Shown here: in pieces, positions 11,234 to 21,989 of the stretch
Layout of the letters: each line of letters begins with the position of its first letter
How positions within the stretch are numbered: position 1 is the first letter of the stretch
Assembly: GCA_015501595.1 (NCBI GenBank)
Contig: JADNRX010000045.1
Coordinates: forward strand, 124,001 to 188,000
DNA from: Hymenopellis radicata
Lineage: Eukaryota; Basidiomycota; Agaricomycetes; Agaricales; Physalacriaceae
Length of the DNA stretch: 64,000 nt
Reading direction: 5' to 3'
Made by a program: the position numbers and the translations under genes
Notes under the pieces: model-generated
The model's database searches: none
Told to the model about the DNA's origin: nothing
Seen by the model: the letters and a program-made list of their open reading frames with translations, nothing else

Positions 11234-11722
11234 TCTGGGTTGATGAAGGGAGGAAACAAGCCGTTGAACTCAAGTTGTGATCGTCTCCTCGCCCGGACCG
11301 GTCCGCCCCAAGTGTGGCGACATGGCACGATAGAGGAGTCTTTCATGACTCTTGGTGCGATAAAACGTGTTAAAAGCGTATATGAGTACAGTTCAGAAGG
11401 AGGGTAAAACGCCTGAAGTTGTCTTGTTGATGATTTCCGATGACATCTTCGCATCCTAAACACAACTGTAATGAGGATATTGGAAGGGAAGAGAGGAAAG
11501 GCCTACAAGAAATGTGAAATTTTGCATCAGAGCGTGATAGGGCAGGTTCAACATCCAGTATGACACCCAGTTTCTGCAGCTGTGAAACTTGAGGCTTTCA
11601 TCATAATGAGGGGTTACAACTGAGTATATAAAGTACAACGAAGCAAATACACGACAAAGATATAGGACAAAGATATAGGACAGGGGGTATCATAGATGAA
11701 TAGCATACATATGGGCGTTATA
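11234..11722. other. Intergenic
   Basis: Presumed promoter of the serine-rich gene. A 14-bp unit (GACAAAGATATAGG) is tandemly repeated near 11655-11680. No exon chain seen. Confidence 0.5.
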
Positions 11723-11950
11723 GTGTGTAAAAATTACTTTTTGCGTACTTCTCACTTTTTTGGGGTCAACTTCGGAAAAGTATGAGTGAACTTCGAGAAC
11801 TTAGGAGTGAACTTCGGACAAGTAAAAGTGAACTTTTGGAGTGAGATCGAACTTGACAAAGTATGAGCGAACTTCTCAAAGTTGGCTCGAACTCTAGGAA
11901 GTTGACCTTGACTTGCGGAAGTTGGATAGAACTTCAAGGAACAAGCTCTG
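11723..11950 (+). repeat. Dispersed repeat with GAACTTC/AAGTT units, copy 1
   Basis: After a TGTGTAAAAATT start (about 11729) come many short, irregular repeats of GTGAACTTC, GAACTT and AAGTTG in both orientations, spaced about 15-25 bp apart. A second copy with the same start and the same unit lies in the opposite orientation at about 20905-21135. This is a MITE-like or satellite-derived family; no terminal duplication could be fixed. Confidence 0.55.
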
Positions 11951-12042
11951 CCACTACGCGCCGCACCACCGCCGCCGCCACCTGCTTATTTAGGATATAT
12001 GCGCTGCTTAGGTAAACCCAGAAAGTACCTCTATAAGTATCA

Positions 12043-13620
12043 CTATGGAATACAAGCATGTAGCTGGATAACAGCCTTGCAATATACATCTATTCCCCAG
12101 TTCCCATCCTCCTCCTCAAAATCAAAGTCTCCCAGTGCCTCTCTCGCCGCTTCAAAGTCGGCATCCTCAGCAAGTGCGGAGTTCGGGTCATTGGGGTCGA
12201 CGGACGGCATCGCCAGCCCCTCATTCTCTGCACCCTCCACCCCGTAGAATCCATCAACACATGTTACATCGTCTCCGACGTCGCCTGTCCAGACACCCTG
12301 ATTCATCAACTTCTGTCAGCTGAGGGCGTACATAGCAACCGGTGTCTGATTCCCTGCCGTGCGGATTTTATGATGGTTCCAGGCATGCTTGGCGCGGTTG
12401 AGAGCGGCTTGGATGCGTGGCTGGAAAACAAGGAAGAGACAAATGCAATGAATGGCATTCTCCTTCTCCCATAAGCCGTTTTGCTCCAAGTACAGAAAGA
12501 TCTGTCGAAAAGCTTCGAGTGCGTCCTTCTGTATGTCGACCCAAAGTCTTTCGATTCGGACATTGTGTGTTGACCTGCAAAAGGACTCAGAAATGGTCAG
12601 AAGTATGAGAAACATTCTTCGTACCGGCCGCGTAAATACGCGCGATGAGCTTCCCCCCAATGCCGAACCATTGCTTTCTCTATCTTGTTGTTCTCTGGCC
12701 CGAAATCTCCGCGGACGCGACTAGGCCAGCCGAACAGCGCCACCCCAGCCAGGAAGCATTGGAAAACGGTGTCGGAGCGCTTGTTCGAACGACACTCCAT
12801 GTAGATGATGAGACGTGAGTGTCCGTCCACGCAGCCATGTACCCAAAAGCCCCAATGCTTCAACTTCTCGTGTCCATCCTGATGCCAAAGCGCATTTGAA
12901 CCGCGTACTTTGTATACACGTCTTTTCGTTACACAAGCCCATCTACAATTTTTTTAGGTGGCTTCACTAGGCTTGGAGAACAGAGGAATACCTTGTAAGG
13001 ACTCCCATTGCATCGACGCGTCGCAGGCTATCTTGCACTCTTGTACGAGGCAGGTGAATCCCAAGAACCTCGAGATGCCCTTGGATGATGGCCGAGCCGA
13101 CAAAGGGATGCTGAATGGAGATCTTTGCAACCTCCTCATCCAGGTCGTTGTCCGAAATCTCGGTGAAGGCCTTGCGTGCCGTCGAGAGACCTGCTCTGCC
13201 CAAATGGTTGTACAGAGTCCTTCTCTCTACGCCGAACGCGTCAGCGATACCCTCCCACGTACTTCCCAGGTCATGAAGCAGGCAAACCCTCTCTAGGTCT
13301 ATGTCGTAACGAGGACGACCAGGGCGTCCCGTGTAGACGCGAGGAAGACTGTCAGAGGTAGGTGGGGGTGGTGTCTCTAAAAAGGCATCTAGCTGGCGAA
13401 GGAAGGAATCGAGATGATCTAGCATGATTTCGAGTTGCACCTCGGTGAGAAAAGGGTCGTCCAGGCCATGTAAAATGGTGCGAGTCGCGTACAGCTGATG
13501 TGCGAGCCGTTCCACCGTTGCGACTTCTGCATTTGGGAATGAGGAGATGGCGAAACGAGCCTCATTGCAGAGAGTATGGCAGTGGGAGAGAAATCGTTGG
13601 ACATTGTCTCTGTCCGCCAT
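12043..13620 (-). pseudogene. Integrase-core (DDE) domain protein with premature stop
   Basis: Three exons, 12992-13620, 12625-12942 and 12043-12574, are joined by introns of 49 and 50 nt with good GT..AG ends. The N-terminus is helical; around residues 110-150, RYDIDLERVCLLHDLG and VERRTLYNHLGRAGLS fit a DNA-binding helix-turn-helix. The catalytic core follows: GFWVHGCVDGHSRLIIY (first Asp), WPSRVRGDFGPEN (second Asp) and STHNVRIERLWVD (Glu). This is the integrase-like DDE protein common in Agaricomycete genomes and presumably transposon-derived. After MYALS an in-frame TGA (12316-12318) interrupts the frame, which otherwise continues about 90 residues in an acidic tail to 12043. The codon context AGC TGA CAG suggests CGA to TGA. 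The catalytic part would still be translated, so activity loss is not certain. Confidence 0.75.
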
Positions 13621-14130
13621 GGAAGGTGACGGTCAAGAGCAAGTCATGGAGGGCGGACCCGATTAGAAATGCATCGAATCAAAGTCAGTAGAATCAGAAA
13701 GCCAATAATATTGTTCTACTGCTACCTACTTGGTTATTGTTATATACAAGTACAAGTGATTAAACATGACATGTAACGAATGGAATGAGAGAGAGTAAAG
13801 AGAATAAAGAGCTACCGATCATACAGATTCATGCTGCTGAAGCAGGTGCGGGGAAAATTGCCGGGTCTCTTGAGCACAGTCTAAGCAGGCACTGACAAGA
13901 TTCACGGCGTAAACAGTATGGGGAGATTGTGGTGATGGACGTATGCTACAAACAACAGACACGGTGCGCCTAGTATAGTCCCCGCGGGAGGAGGCATATC
14001 CAATAAATGACGTTCGCGACGGCATGAGTCTTGGCCTCAACGCAAGTGTGATGTATTTGGATCACTAGAAACGACCATCAGAAGAGCACATCTTAAAACA
14101 GCGAACGAAATGCTCACGCGAAAAGAATGT
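13621..14130. other. Intergenic
   Basis: Upstream region of the integrase-like gene. Purine-rich GAGAGAGTAAAGAG stretch near 13785-13805; otherwise featureless. Confidence 0.45.
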
Positions 14131-14345
14131 ACTAAATTCCAGGCACGCTACTGGCATTCATGAGGGAGGCATCTTGGCCGGACGACCTGAAGCCGTTGCA
14201 TGCGGTGGCCAGTATCGTTGACGTCCAGTCCGTGTACTTGCCCTTCAAGTTGAGGTCGTTGCAGGGCTTGAGGGCTGGCGTGGCGAACACGGTGGTGCTG
14301 AGGAGTGCAATGGAAGTATGTGGGTGTCGGGGAGAGCATCAACGA
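14131..14345 (-). pseudogene. Possible CVNH-like secreted protein fragment
   Basis: On the minus strand one frame reads TSIALLSTTVFATPA, resembling the end of a signal peptide. It continues KPCNDLNLKGKYTDWTSTIL and then ATACNGFRSSGQDASLMNAS. The pattern of two Cys, the ordered TILATAC step and the following SL resemble the first half of small secreted cyanovirin-N homology proteins of fungi. I cannot find an in-frame start codon or the second half, so this would be a fragment or a gene with unresolved splicing. Confidence 0.25.
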
Positions 14346-15026
14346 TTGGATTCTCCGTGAATCAAAGATGGGAGAGGTAGGAGGAGGAAAGACAGTGGCC
14401 TTGGTGCAGTTTTTCAGTGTCCGAGTTGAAAAGCGGAAGACACAACATACCTTGTGGTTGCCCGGCCCTTCTGCGGTCAGATATCCTTACACCGGAAAGC
14501 AGCCGTACAAGTGTTGCACCGCACGACTGAGTATGCCTTTGACACGCGTTTGAATATCTGCAGCAAGCGTCAGGCAATGAGTATGTAGAACAGAGCGAAG
14601 ACCCGCACTTCATACTCAGCGTAGAGGACGATCGTTTGTTCCCTTTCCCGCGTTGAACCCGTCGGCGTCATTGAGCATGTCGTTGTTGTTGAGCCTATTG
14701 CCGTCGTGGAATTCAACATCGAATTGAGAGTAAAAGATCAAAAGGCGTGTTGAGAAATGAGGGCGGAAGACAAGTCGCCGAGATCCCACCCAAAAAGGTA
14801 AGTCTAGTGTAGCACAACAATAGAAAACATACCGACTCTTTGTTTACTCAAACGACGATGGTCACGCGTTGAACGCGACCGCGTTTGTATAAAGAGGTGA
14901 GCCCGTTTTGTTTACTCCCTCAGACCGCCTGTAAGCACTGACAGCAGACGCTGCCAGTGTTAGGCTGACTTACCCGGGGGGTCTCAAGGGAAAGCCTATG
15001 CGAGTACCAAAGCAGTTCACTGCCAT

Positions 15027-15376
15027 CATGGGCGATTATTACTTGGGCCCGTCTGTGCTGTCGCCGTCGTGTAACTCGGAGAAACATCCAAAGGCTAATT
15101 GTGAGTTACTCTGTCCCCTCCCCTGCCCGTGTTTTATTACTGTTTATGTCGCTTTCAGATCTACGCCCCACGACCGCGGCAAGGCGTACTGTGCGACCTC
15201 TCTCCCTTCAACACGACGATCTGGACGCCATTCCCTGCGACATCGCCCAGCACCCCTTGACATCGACCGGCATCTCGGGCACGCCGTTATCCTCCTTGAG
15301 TCTACCCCCACCATCAGAGACGTCGCGTGTCTCATGTCGACGACCGAAAACCCAATGTACCGGTGCCTATCTGTGA
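15027..15376 (+). CDS. Weak candidate two-exon gene
   Basis: A frame MGDYYLGPSVLSPSCNSEKH is followed by an intron-like stretch of 58 nt, about 15102-15159 (GTGAGT..TTTCAG, pyrimidine-rich), after which a frame continues YLRPTTAARRTVRPLS and QHDDLDAIPCDIAQHPL to a stop at 15376. The splice sites are good, but the protein is not recognisable and the length is only about 95-100 residues. Confidence 0.25.
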
Positions 15377-15635
15377 CAAGAGATAGAGGAGCAGGCCGTG
15401 CTGACTGGACCGCGTTCGCCGCCCTCTATCCCTCTCGTCAACGCTAGGCCGTCGTGCCTCGGTGCGGGTTGGTCAAAGAAACAGGTCACTCTCGGATTGC
15501 GGTTGGTGAGTTCTTCTGGTTGAGGGCGAGTCATTCTCTGGTTCTTATATTTCAGGCTAGATTGACACGAGAAGTAGGATTTACACCTCGACGCACAAGA
15601 AGTACATACTTGTATGAGATACAGCAATATAGCGA

Positions 15636-18600
15636 CTACTTTCCGAAGGCCTTGTTGATAGCACAATTCAGTTGCGTGCATATTTCGACCCAAATGCTAC
15701 CCGACGAACGGTTCTTGTCGGGGTGGTATGCCTGCGAAAAGAGTCAGTGGTGGAAGGTGTAAACAGGTGAAGGTACAAACCCGTTGAGCAGCAAAGTATT
15801 GCTTTTTGTCCTCTGTGTCCAGAATTGCGGCTTCGAATCGCTGACGCGTCGCCATATCTGGATGGGGGAATTCCACTCGAAGGCGACGAAGGAGGCTATC
15901 CTTGGACATCGTTAGTGAATAGCCCGGGTCGGAGCACCCGGTCCGGGTCACGGATGCGGGTGTGTCAGGGTCCGGGTAGGGGTCTCGGTCTGAGAACCCG
16001 CTGTAACCCGCGTCACCCTTTCTTACCCGTGCCGTGGTCCAGTTGGACCACATGTCATAATGCAATTAGAGTACATATATTTTTCTGAAATTTATGAAAT
16101 TTATTTGGGCTCAAACGAGCCCAAAGTCGTCGAGAAACGACGTGGCGGAAGAATTTCTGTGATCGCCGAGCTGGCCGATCGTGCCGGCAGTTGCCGGATA
16201 ACGATCGATCCGCTCAGATTTCGGTGCTCTCTCTCTTACCACCACAGCACGACCTTCGTGTCGTGCTCGTCGGCCCCAGAAAATTTTCTGGGGCTTCTCT
16301 GATTTGTTTTCTTACTTCTGCTTCGCTCTCCTCGCGCGGCTTGGCTTTGCGCCAGCTGCTACGCCCTCGGATACGTTCCGGGGTGATATCTTGCGCTTGT
16401 CTTCGCGACGGCGCCCTTTTGGACTGCGTAAGCCCTCAGGACGAGGCCGCCTTGCTCTTGGACATCGAGCGCCGACTTGACTTGGCTCAGCGCCCGCCGC
16501 TTCGCCCTCGGATACACTCCGGGGCGTATTCTGGTGTTCGTCTTCACGACGACACCGAATTGACGAGGACGCGCAACGCGTAAGCCCTCACAAGCGAGGC
16601 AGCACTTATACTGGATTATGATCTCTGTTTCTTTCCTTTTGGTAGTGCGATCCGAGACGCGTAAGCCCTCTCCACGAGGCCGCATGCACGTTTTTTCGCG
16701 TTCGGCTCTCTCGACGAGCAACGCGCACGCGTAAGCCTCCCCCGGCGGAGCTGCAGGCCTCCTGAACGATGGCGACGATCTGAACTTGATGCTGGATTAG
16801 CCCCCGCGCATCATATTCTTCCCCAGCAACAAGCGAGGAGCGGGACTTCTGGGCTGGAAGGCGTCGCGGACGCATCCAGCCCTGGAAAGTGTGTATCTTT
16901 TCCCTTCTTGTTATCTCTTCTAACTGCATTTTAGTCTTGTCACTCCCGACCATCATCGTCTCGCTCCCATTCACCGTCTTGCTCCCACCCGCTGTCTTCT
17001 TGCTCCCACCCGCTGTCTTCTTGCTCCCACACCTCCACCCATCATCATGCCCAGCTGACTGTCCCTGTGCCATTGCCCAGGGATGCTCACTGAGCATGAA
17101 CTATGGGAGGTAATGGTATATGGGTAGTGCTGGCGGGCGATTTGAGTCCGACCCGAGATGGTTTCGGCGGGTAACCCGCACCCGCGCCACGGAACAGGGT
17201 AAGTCGAGGGTACGGGTAGGGGTCCAGAACGAAATACCCGCGGGCAACCCGCGCTACTCACTAGACATCGTGGCTCCTGCCAATTCGCGCGCATTCCGAA
17301 GTCTTGGGTCGACACTCGACGCTACGTTCCGAGATGGTTTAGATGGTTCGGGTTCGGGACTTGACGCTGTGGAATCCTTCCATGCTGTTGATCTCTGGCT
17401 GGAAAGGTCTTCGTGGGTTGTTAGTGGGAAGGCGAAGATGATCAACAGGAAGGTCCTACTCGGGATGATCAGCATCAAGTACCAGTCGGAATCGGGCGCG
17501 TCTGGCATCGCAGGCAGCTCTGAATATCAATGAGTCAAGAAACAGGAATGTGCTGATTAGTTGGTACCATCATCAAAGTCTAGTCCTAGCTCGTCGGGAT
17601 GAAATGTCCCAGTCCTGGAGAAAGGTCAACACGAGAAATGTTTGTCGGAGCATGGCATACGCACGCGGGATTCTTTCTCATCTGAGACCAAATCAGCGCC
17701 CCATAAAAGGAGATGCAATGCAACGGCTTACCTTTCTTCCTCGAGTGGTGGCGGGCTCAGGATGATTGTAATGCTGGGGATGCTGACAGTTTGGTTAGTG
17801 ACTTGAACACCAAGTGAAGACAAGAAACTTACGGAAAGGTAATGAAAAACCTTCCATGCCACCGCTCCGGCAAGCCTCCCCAAGAGACCCAAGCAAGCTT
17901 CATAGTGTTGATGGACAGGACGATCCTCAACATAACAACGGAGAATGTCGAGTAGCTTGTCGAGACCATGTTCGCCGCGGGCGACTATATCGATAGTCAT
18001 TTTTGAGGGATCTTCGGCACTGCCCAAGAAGCTTTCAAGATGTGTGCGGATGATGGGGACAGTACTCGTGTCGTCTCCAAGAAGTTCGTGCAGTCGAATG
18101 AGACCAATATGAATTGGGGATAATGCTGCAGCGGTGGGCTTACAATGTAAATCAGAAAGAGGGTAGCTGTCATTAACTGAAGACACTTACCAGATCCTTC
18201 ACGAGCGGGGCGTTGATAGCAATCACCGCCTCAAGCTGACGGAAACCCGTCTTGGGATACCAAAACCGTCGCTCTACATTTTCAAAGAAAAAGTTCATCA
18301 GGTTTACGATAACCTGAGCGAAGTCCGAGAGCTCCGCATGGCGGTCGCGCAGGTCCTGAAACTCGGCATCTGATAAACCGGGCATTTCAGAGATCCTCTT
18401 AATCACCCCGAACATCAAGAGCAATGCCTCCAGAACCAGAGTCATGCCCATAGGTCCCAGCCGGAACTTCTCCACAAACAGAGGACTGTCCTCGGGCTTG
18501 AGGTCGCGTCCAAGCGGGGCGCGTTCAAGCCACGCATGAAGCTCGGTGAAGGGAGCAAAGGCTAGGATGTGTGAGAAGTCGTTACAGAGCATCTTGCAGG

Positions 18601-20344
18601 CAAGGCTGGCGCTCATGTCAGGCAGCTTCAGGAGCTCAAGAAGACTCTGAGCACGGCCGGTCTGGACAGGAAATGCATCGTACGGGGCAGAAAGTGCGAG
18701 TGTGGTCTGCATATGGGTAAAAATACAGTTTGAAGTTACCCTTGTCAGTCAATGAAAGGCTTACCCATCGGCCGCTGGCTCCATATCCACTGGAAAATCC
18801 TCGGGGTTCGTCTGCTGGGAAACCAGTATTTAGAACACATCGCTCAGCCTGTCGTAGAGACTTTGGGAATTCAAGGACCTGACGAAGAAGGGATGAGGGG
18901 TTGATGCATTGAAATATGGGGGAGGACCAAGACCTTATGATCGACGGTAGGCATCGGTACGCGTAGATCATCTGTATCATCCATCGCTTGTTCGTCCGCC
19001 TTGGAGTCAGTCTTTCGGCGCTTGGCCTCCTTGTCGTCTTCGTCGGTCGATGAACGCTATACAACCCTTTCATAAATGTGCCTCACGAAAATGAGTCGGT
19101 GACGCACCTTGGCAGATTTCGGTCCTTTGGAGATCTTGGGCTCAACGAAACTGAGGTCATCGTGCTCCTTCGCGAGACAGATATAGATAGGAAAGACAAC
19201 TTCGTTGCGCTTCATTCCGGAAGGATGATACTTAGAATTGACCCTAGAGAAACGATGTGAGTTTCTGAGAGTCACAATTGCACTCTACGTACTCTTCGTG
19301 TTGGACGTATGAGCCTGCTTCTTGTTGAACCCATTCATTCGGTTCAAGGATAGATGGTGCACCGCGACCATTGCCGACAACCTTCATAAAATGAAACAGA
19401 TCTGCCGGCGATGTAGATGACTTCGGAAGAACATCCTTAAACGTGGTATAAATTTTGCTAGCCAGGTCGACACCAGTACAGTCCTCTGTAACATCAATAG
19501 ATCGAACATATTTGTTCTCTTTGAGAGCCTCATATCTAAAAAAAAAAGAAGGTAAGTAATATTACTAACGGATGAAGAAATAGGGAGACAACATACTTGG
19601 CACGAGAAGGACGGCGTGCTTCATTTTGATGTGCGCTCCGGGTCTCTGGGATGAGGATAACGGTGGCGGACTTGAGCTCGGCCTTGACTTTTTTGGGCTT
19701 TCTAGACACTGGCGGGCGTCCTGTCCGGTTGGCAAGTTTTTCGACAGTGATCTGAAAGGAGATATTTGTTAGATACGAAGAGCTGAAAAGCGTCAGGACA
19801 TCTTACCTTCTCGGAAGGATCAAACTTCGGAACGCTAATGCCTTGAGCTGCAGCAGCTTTGTTCCGATTTTCTTCACGCGTCTTGGAGAAGTCTCTAAAT
19901 GGCGCGTCGGTCTTCTTCCAGCTGCCAGAGCTATGGAAGGCGGGTATTTCAGGCTTGTCCGACTCCTTGGTCTTGTCGCGCACACTGAAGAGAGTATCTG
20001 CCGTGGCTCCTCCGAAGGCAGTGGAATCGACTTTATTGGTCCAGATTTGACTCTTCGGCTGGTTCAACTTGGTGAGGACGCCAAATCTATATGGGATGAA
20101 GCGAACATACCTTTGTCGCTGAGTCAGCAGGGGCAGCAGCCTGAAGAGAGGGTGATTATGTAAGTGATGAAAGAGAACATATCCCTCGAAATCATACCTG
20201 CACATGCATGCCTATAGGGTCGCCACATACGCCACAGTTATCAGTGGGCTTGTAGTCCGCCTCATCCTTGCCATCGACAAATGCAATACCACATGCACAG
20301 TCCTTTTTGTTGCACTTTCCAAGAGTCTTCGAGTTGAAAGGCAT
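15636..20344 (-). CDS. Large protein with J-like C-terminus, disrupted by hAT element
   Basis: A long minus-strand exon chain starts at ATG 20342-20344. Exon 1 (20198-20344) encodes a Cys-rich unit, CNKKDCACGIAFVDGKDE and NCGVCGDPIGMHVQ, probably zinc-binding. Then come a basic Lys-rich region (RKPKKVKAELK), KRNEVVFPIYICLAKE, a putative NLS (KEAKRRK) and helical segments over about 17.85-18.7 kb (LLELLKLPDMSASLACKMLC; ERRFWYPKTGF). At the 3' end are ELGLDFDDELPAM, RNARELAGATMSKDSLLRRL and MATRQRFEAAILDTEDKK. The chain ends YFAAQR/AYHPDKN, where HPDKN is the J-domain hallmark, with a stop at 15636-15638. I infer about 900 residues. A 1351-bp hAT element sits inside the last long exon (15913-17263). 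One extra T in a T5 run (17845-17849) also breaks the frame. Function unknown; HPD suggests Hsp70 contact. The 3' third could instead be a separate gene. Confidence 0.65.
15913..17263. mobile_element. Non-autonomous hAT-type element, 1351 bp
   Basis: The terminal inverted repeats are TAGTGAATAGCCCGGGTCGG on the left and, read on the other strand, TAGTGAGTAGCGCGGGTTGC on the right, each followed by GGGT/ACCC-rich subterminal sequence. The flanking 8-bp direct repeat GACATCGT is perfect (15905-15912 and 17264-17271). These are hAT hallmarks. Inside are four copies of a unit carrying GCGTAAGCC near 16425, 16575, 16655 and 16730, two of them within a longer duplicated block (16360-16450 and 16500-16590), plus a CTTGCTCCCACCCGCTGTCT tandem array (about 16975-17030). 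No transposase frame is present. Confidence 0.92.
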
Positions 20345-20904
20345 GATTTTGTTGTCGAGAGGAAATAAGCAGGGGTGGCTGGCGGGAGGATGGGATGAGA
20401 TACTACAACCCAAGGCTCAGCAGGTCCTTGGTATTTATATGATTCTGAGATATGGGAGCCAAATAGGGTGCACAAAGCATCTGACGGGCGGTGTTTTGAC
20501 AAATGTACTGCCTGGCAATGCTCTGAGTGACGAGTCCAATCCTCTGCTGTCAGGCGTTGATGTCTATTCTGAGCTAGAGTATCCTTCTCAGTCCTTTCCA
20601 GACTTCTGTAAGTTTGATTCCATCAGACTTGTGAAGTAAGGCTACACTGATTTCCAGATGGTGCTAACCCGAACTCCAGGAGCTTGCAGCACCCAAATAC
20701 TTATTTACTGTGCAAATAAACTGTATTGTGAGAATGAGAATAATAGTGTGCATTGTCCCATTGTGTGCGAACGACAGCTGTTGGTCTATAGAGCTTGCTC
20801 GGGACGCACTCGGGCCATGCTCGGGCACGCCACAGATGACGACCAGTCACATCACTATGTGACAGGGTCTATCCCGCCTGATGGCGGGGCGGTGGAGCTC
20901 CGCT
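20345..20904. other. Upstream region of the large J-like gene
   Basis: No exon chain seen. This is presumably the promoter and 5' UTR of the large minus-strand gene that starts at 20344. Confidence 0.4.
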
Positions 20905-21135
20905 TTAAGGCAGTCGTCAAACTTTCCTAAGGTTAACCTCAACTTCGGGAGTTTGCAGAGAACTTTTGGAGTAGACTGCCAACTTTCAAAGTTGAACTTG
21001 AACTTTCAAAGTTGAAGCTGAACTCGAAAAAAGTTGGATTCGAACTTCAGAACCCGGGATTCAAACTTTCAAAAGTTCGCTGAACTAGGTCCCATTTGGC
21101 CCTAGTTAAAAGTTGAATTTTTACACAAAATAACC
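20905..21135 (-). repeat. Dispersed repeat with GAACTTC/AAGTT units, copy 2
   Basis: Read on the minus strand from about 21130, this begins TGTGTAAAAATT, as copy 1 does at 11.7 kb. It then runs through irregular AACTTTCAAAGTT palindromic units and GAACTT motifs for about 200 bp. Confidence 0.55.
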
Positions 21136-21241
21136 ACCAAACATACATAACCAGGTATTTCATAGTCCAAGAGGGTAAATAGCTCGACGGTGAAAGGCAC
21201 AAAGAAATAAAGACTGCGACAAACAAGTCACGATACCCGGT

Positions 21242-21944
21242 CTACTCAGCATCCATAGCCAAGTCGAGCTCGCTGTTCAGATCAGCAAGGACGTTGGTCT
21301 CGAAACATTCGAAGAGATAAGGCGCGACTTCCGCAATCTAAATACCACATATGAATGAGAACAATGACGATAATTTCAAAGAGAGGAAAGGAACGCACGT
21401 CGTATGAACTGAAAAAGTCGTTCGCAAGGTCAACTCCATCGAAAGCGGTGCTCATTTCATCAGCGTAGCCGTAGTGGTGCACATGGTAGTCTTGGTGGAT
21501 AGGTTGCACTGGGGCTAAGACGCTCGGCGCGCGCGCGGTGAAGGTGAAAGGAGCGGTATGATTGACTGGCATCACGGATGCGTTCAACGTGCGTCTCGTC
21601 TCATGCGATGTCTGCACCTGCGGCTCTCCCTTCGGGTGTGGCTTGAACTCGTAATCAGGATACATCTCCTTGTGCAAAGCCTTTGCAGCATCTTGAGCAT
21701 CGAAGAACGGAGCACGCTCTTCTGCTGCGAGAGTTTGCCAAACTGCGCCCCCTCCGGTAGGCGACAGTTTATAATACTTTTTGAAGATCACAAACGCGTT
21801 CGCTGGGCGAGAAATTTTGCCGTGGACGGAATCGACCTGCGTGTCCTTCATGTACTGCAGGATGAAATCCTCCGGAGACATGGCTGGAGCAGGAGCGAAA
21901 GGCGTTGTAGCCGCGGACTGGGAAACTGTCGTGGAAGAGGCCAT
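21242..21944 (-). CDS. HMG-box protein with a shortened box
   Basis: Two exons, 21399-21944 and 21242-21337, flank a 61-nt GTGCGT..TTTAG intron and give about 213 residues. After a Ser/Ala/Pro-rich N-terminus (MASSTTVSQSAATTPFAPAP) comes an HMG-box: KISRPANAFVIFKKYYKLSP, then WQTLAAEERAPFFDAQDAAK and HKEMYPDYEFKP. The RPxNAFxxF start and the YPDYxFxP end match fungal MATA_HMG-type boxes. About 12-15 residues that usually sit between helices 1 and 2 are missing, so DNA binding may be altered. The C-terminus is acidic (FDGVDLANDFFSSYD; LNSELDLAMDAE), typical of an activation domain. It probably acts as a nuclear transcription factor. An in-frame ATG at 21989 would add 15 residues. Confidence 0.75.
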
Positions 21945-21989
21945 GGAAGTTTCGTTGTGGTTGGGGAATATCTGTAGAGGGAGTGGCAA

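Noticed and set aside
16606..17097. 164-codon open frame inside the second hAT element as a transposase
   Set aside because: It is low-complexity (repeated GSKKTAG units produced by the tandem array) and has no hAT dimerisation or DDE motif.
17254..17508. Membrane anchor (MLIIPSRTFLLIIFAFPLTT) at the start of a separate short gene
   Set aside because: The hydrophobic stretch is better explained as an intron (GTAGGA..ACGAAG with CTAAC) between exons of the large gene; removing it keeps the frame.
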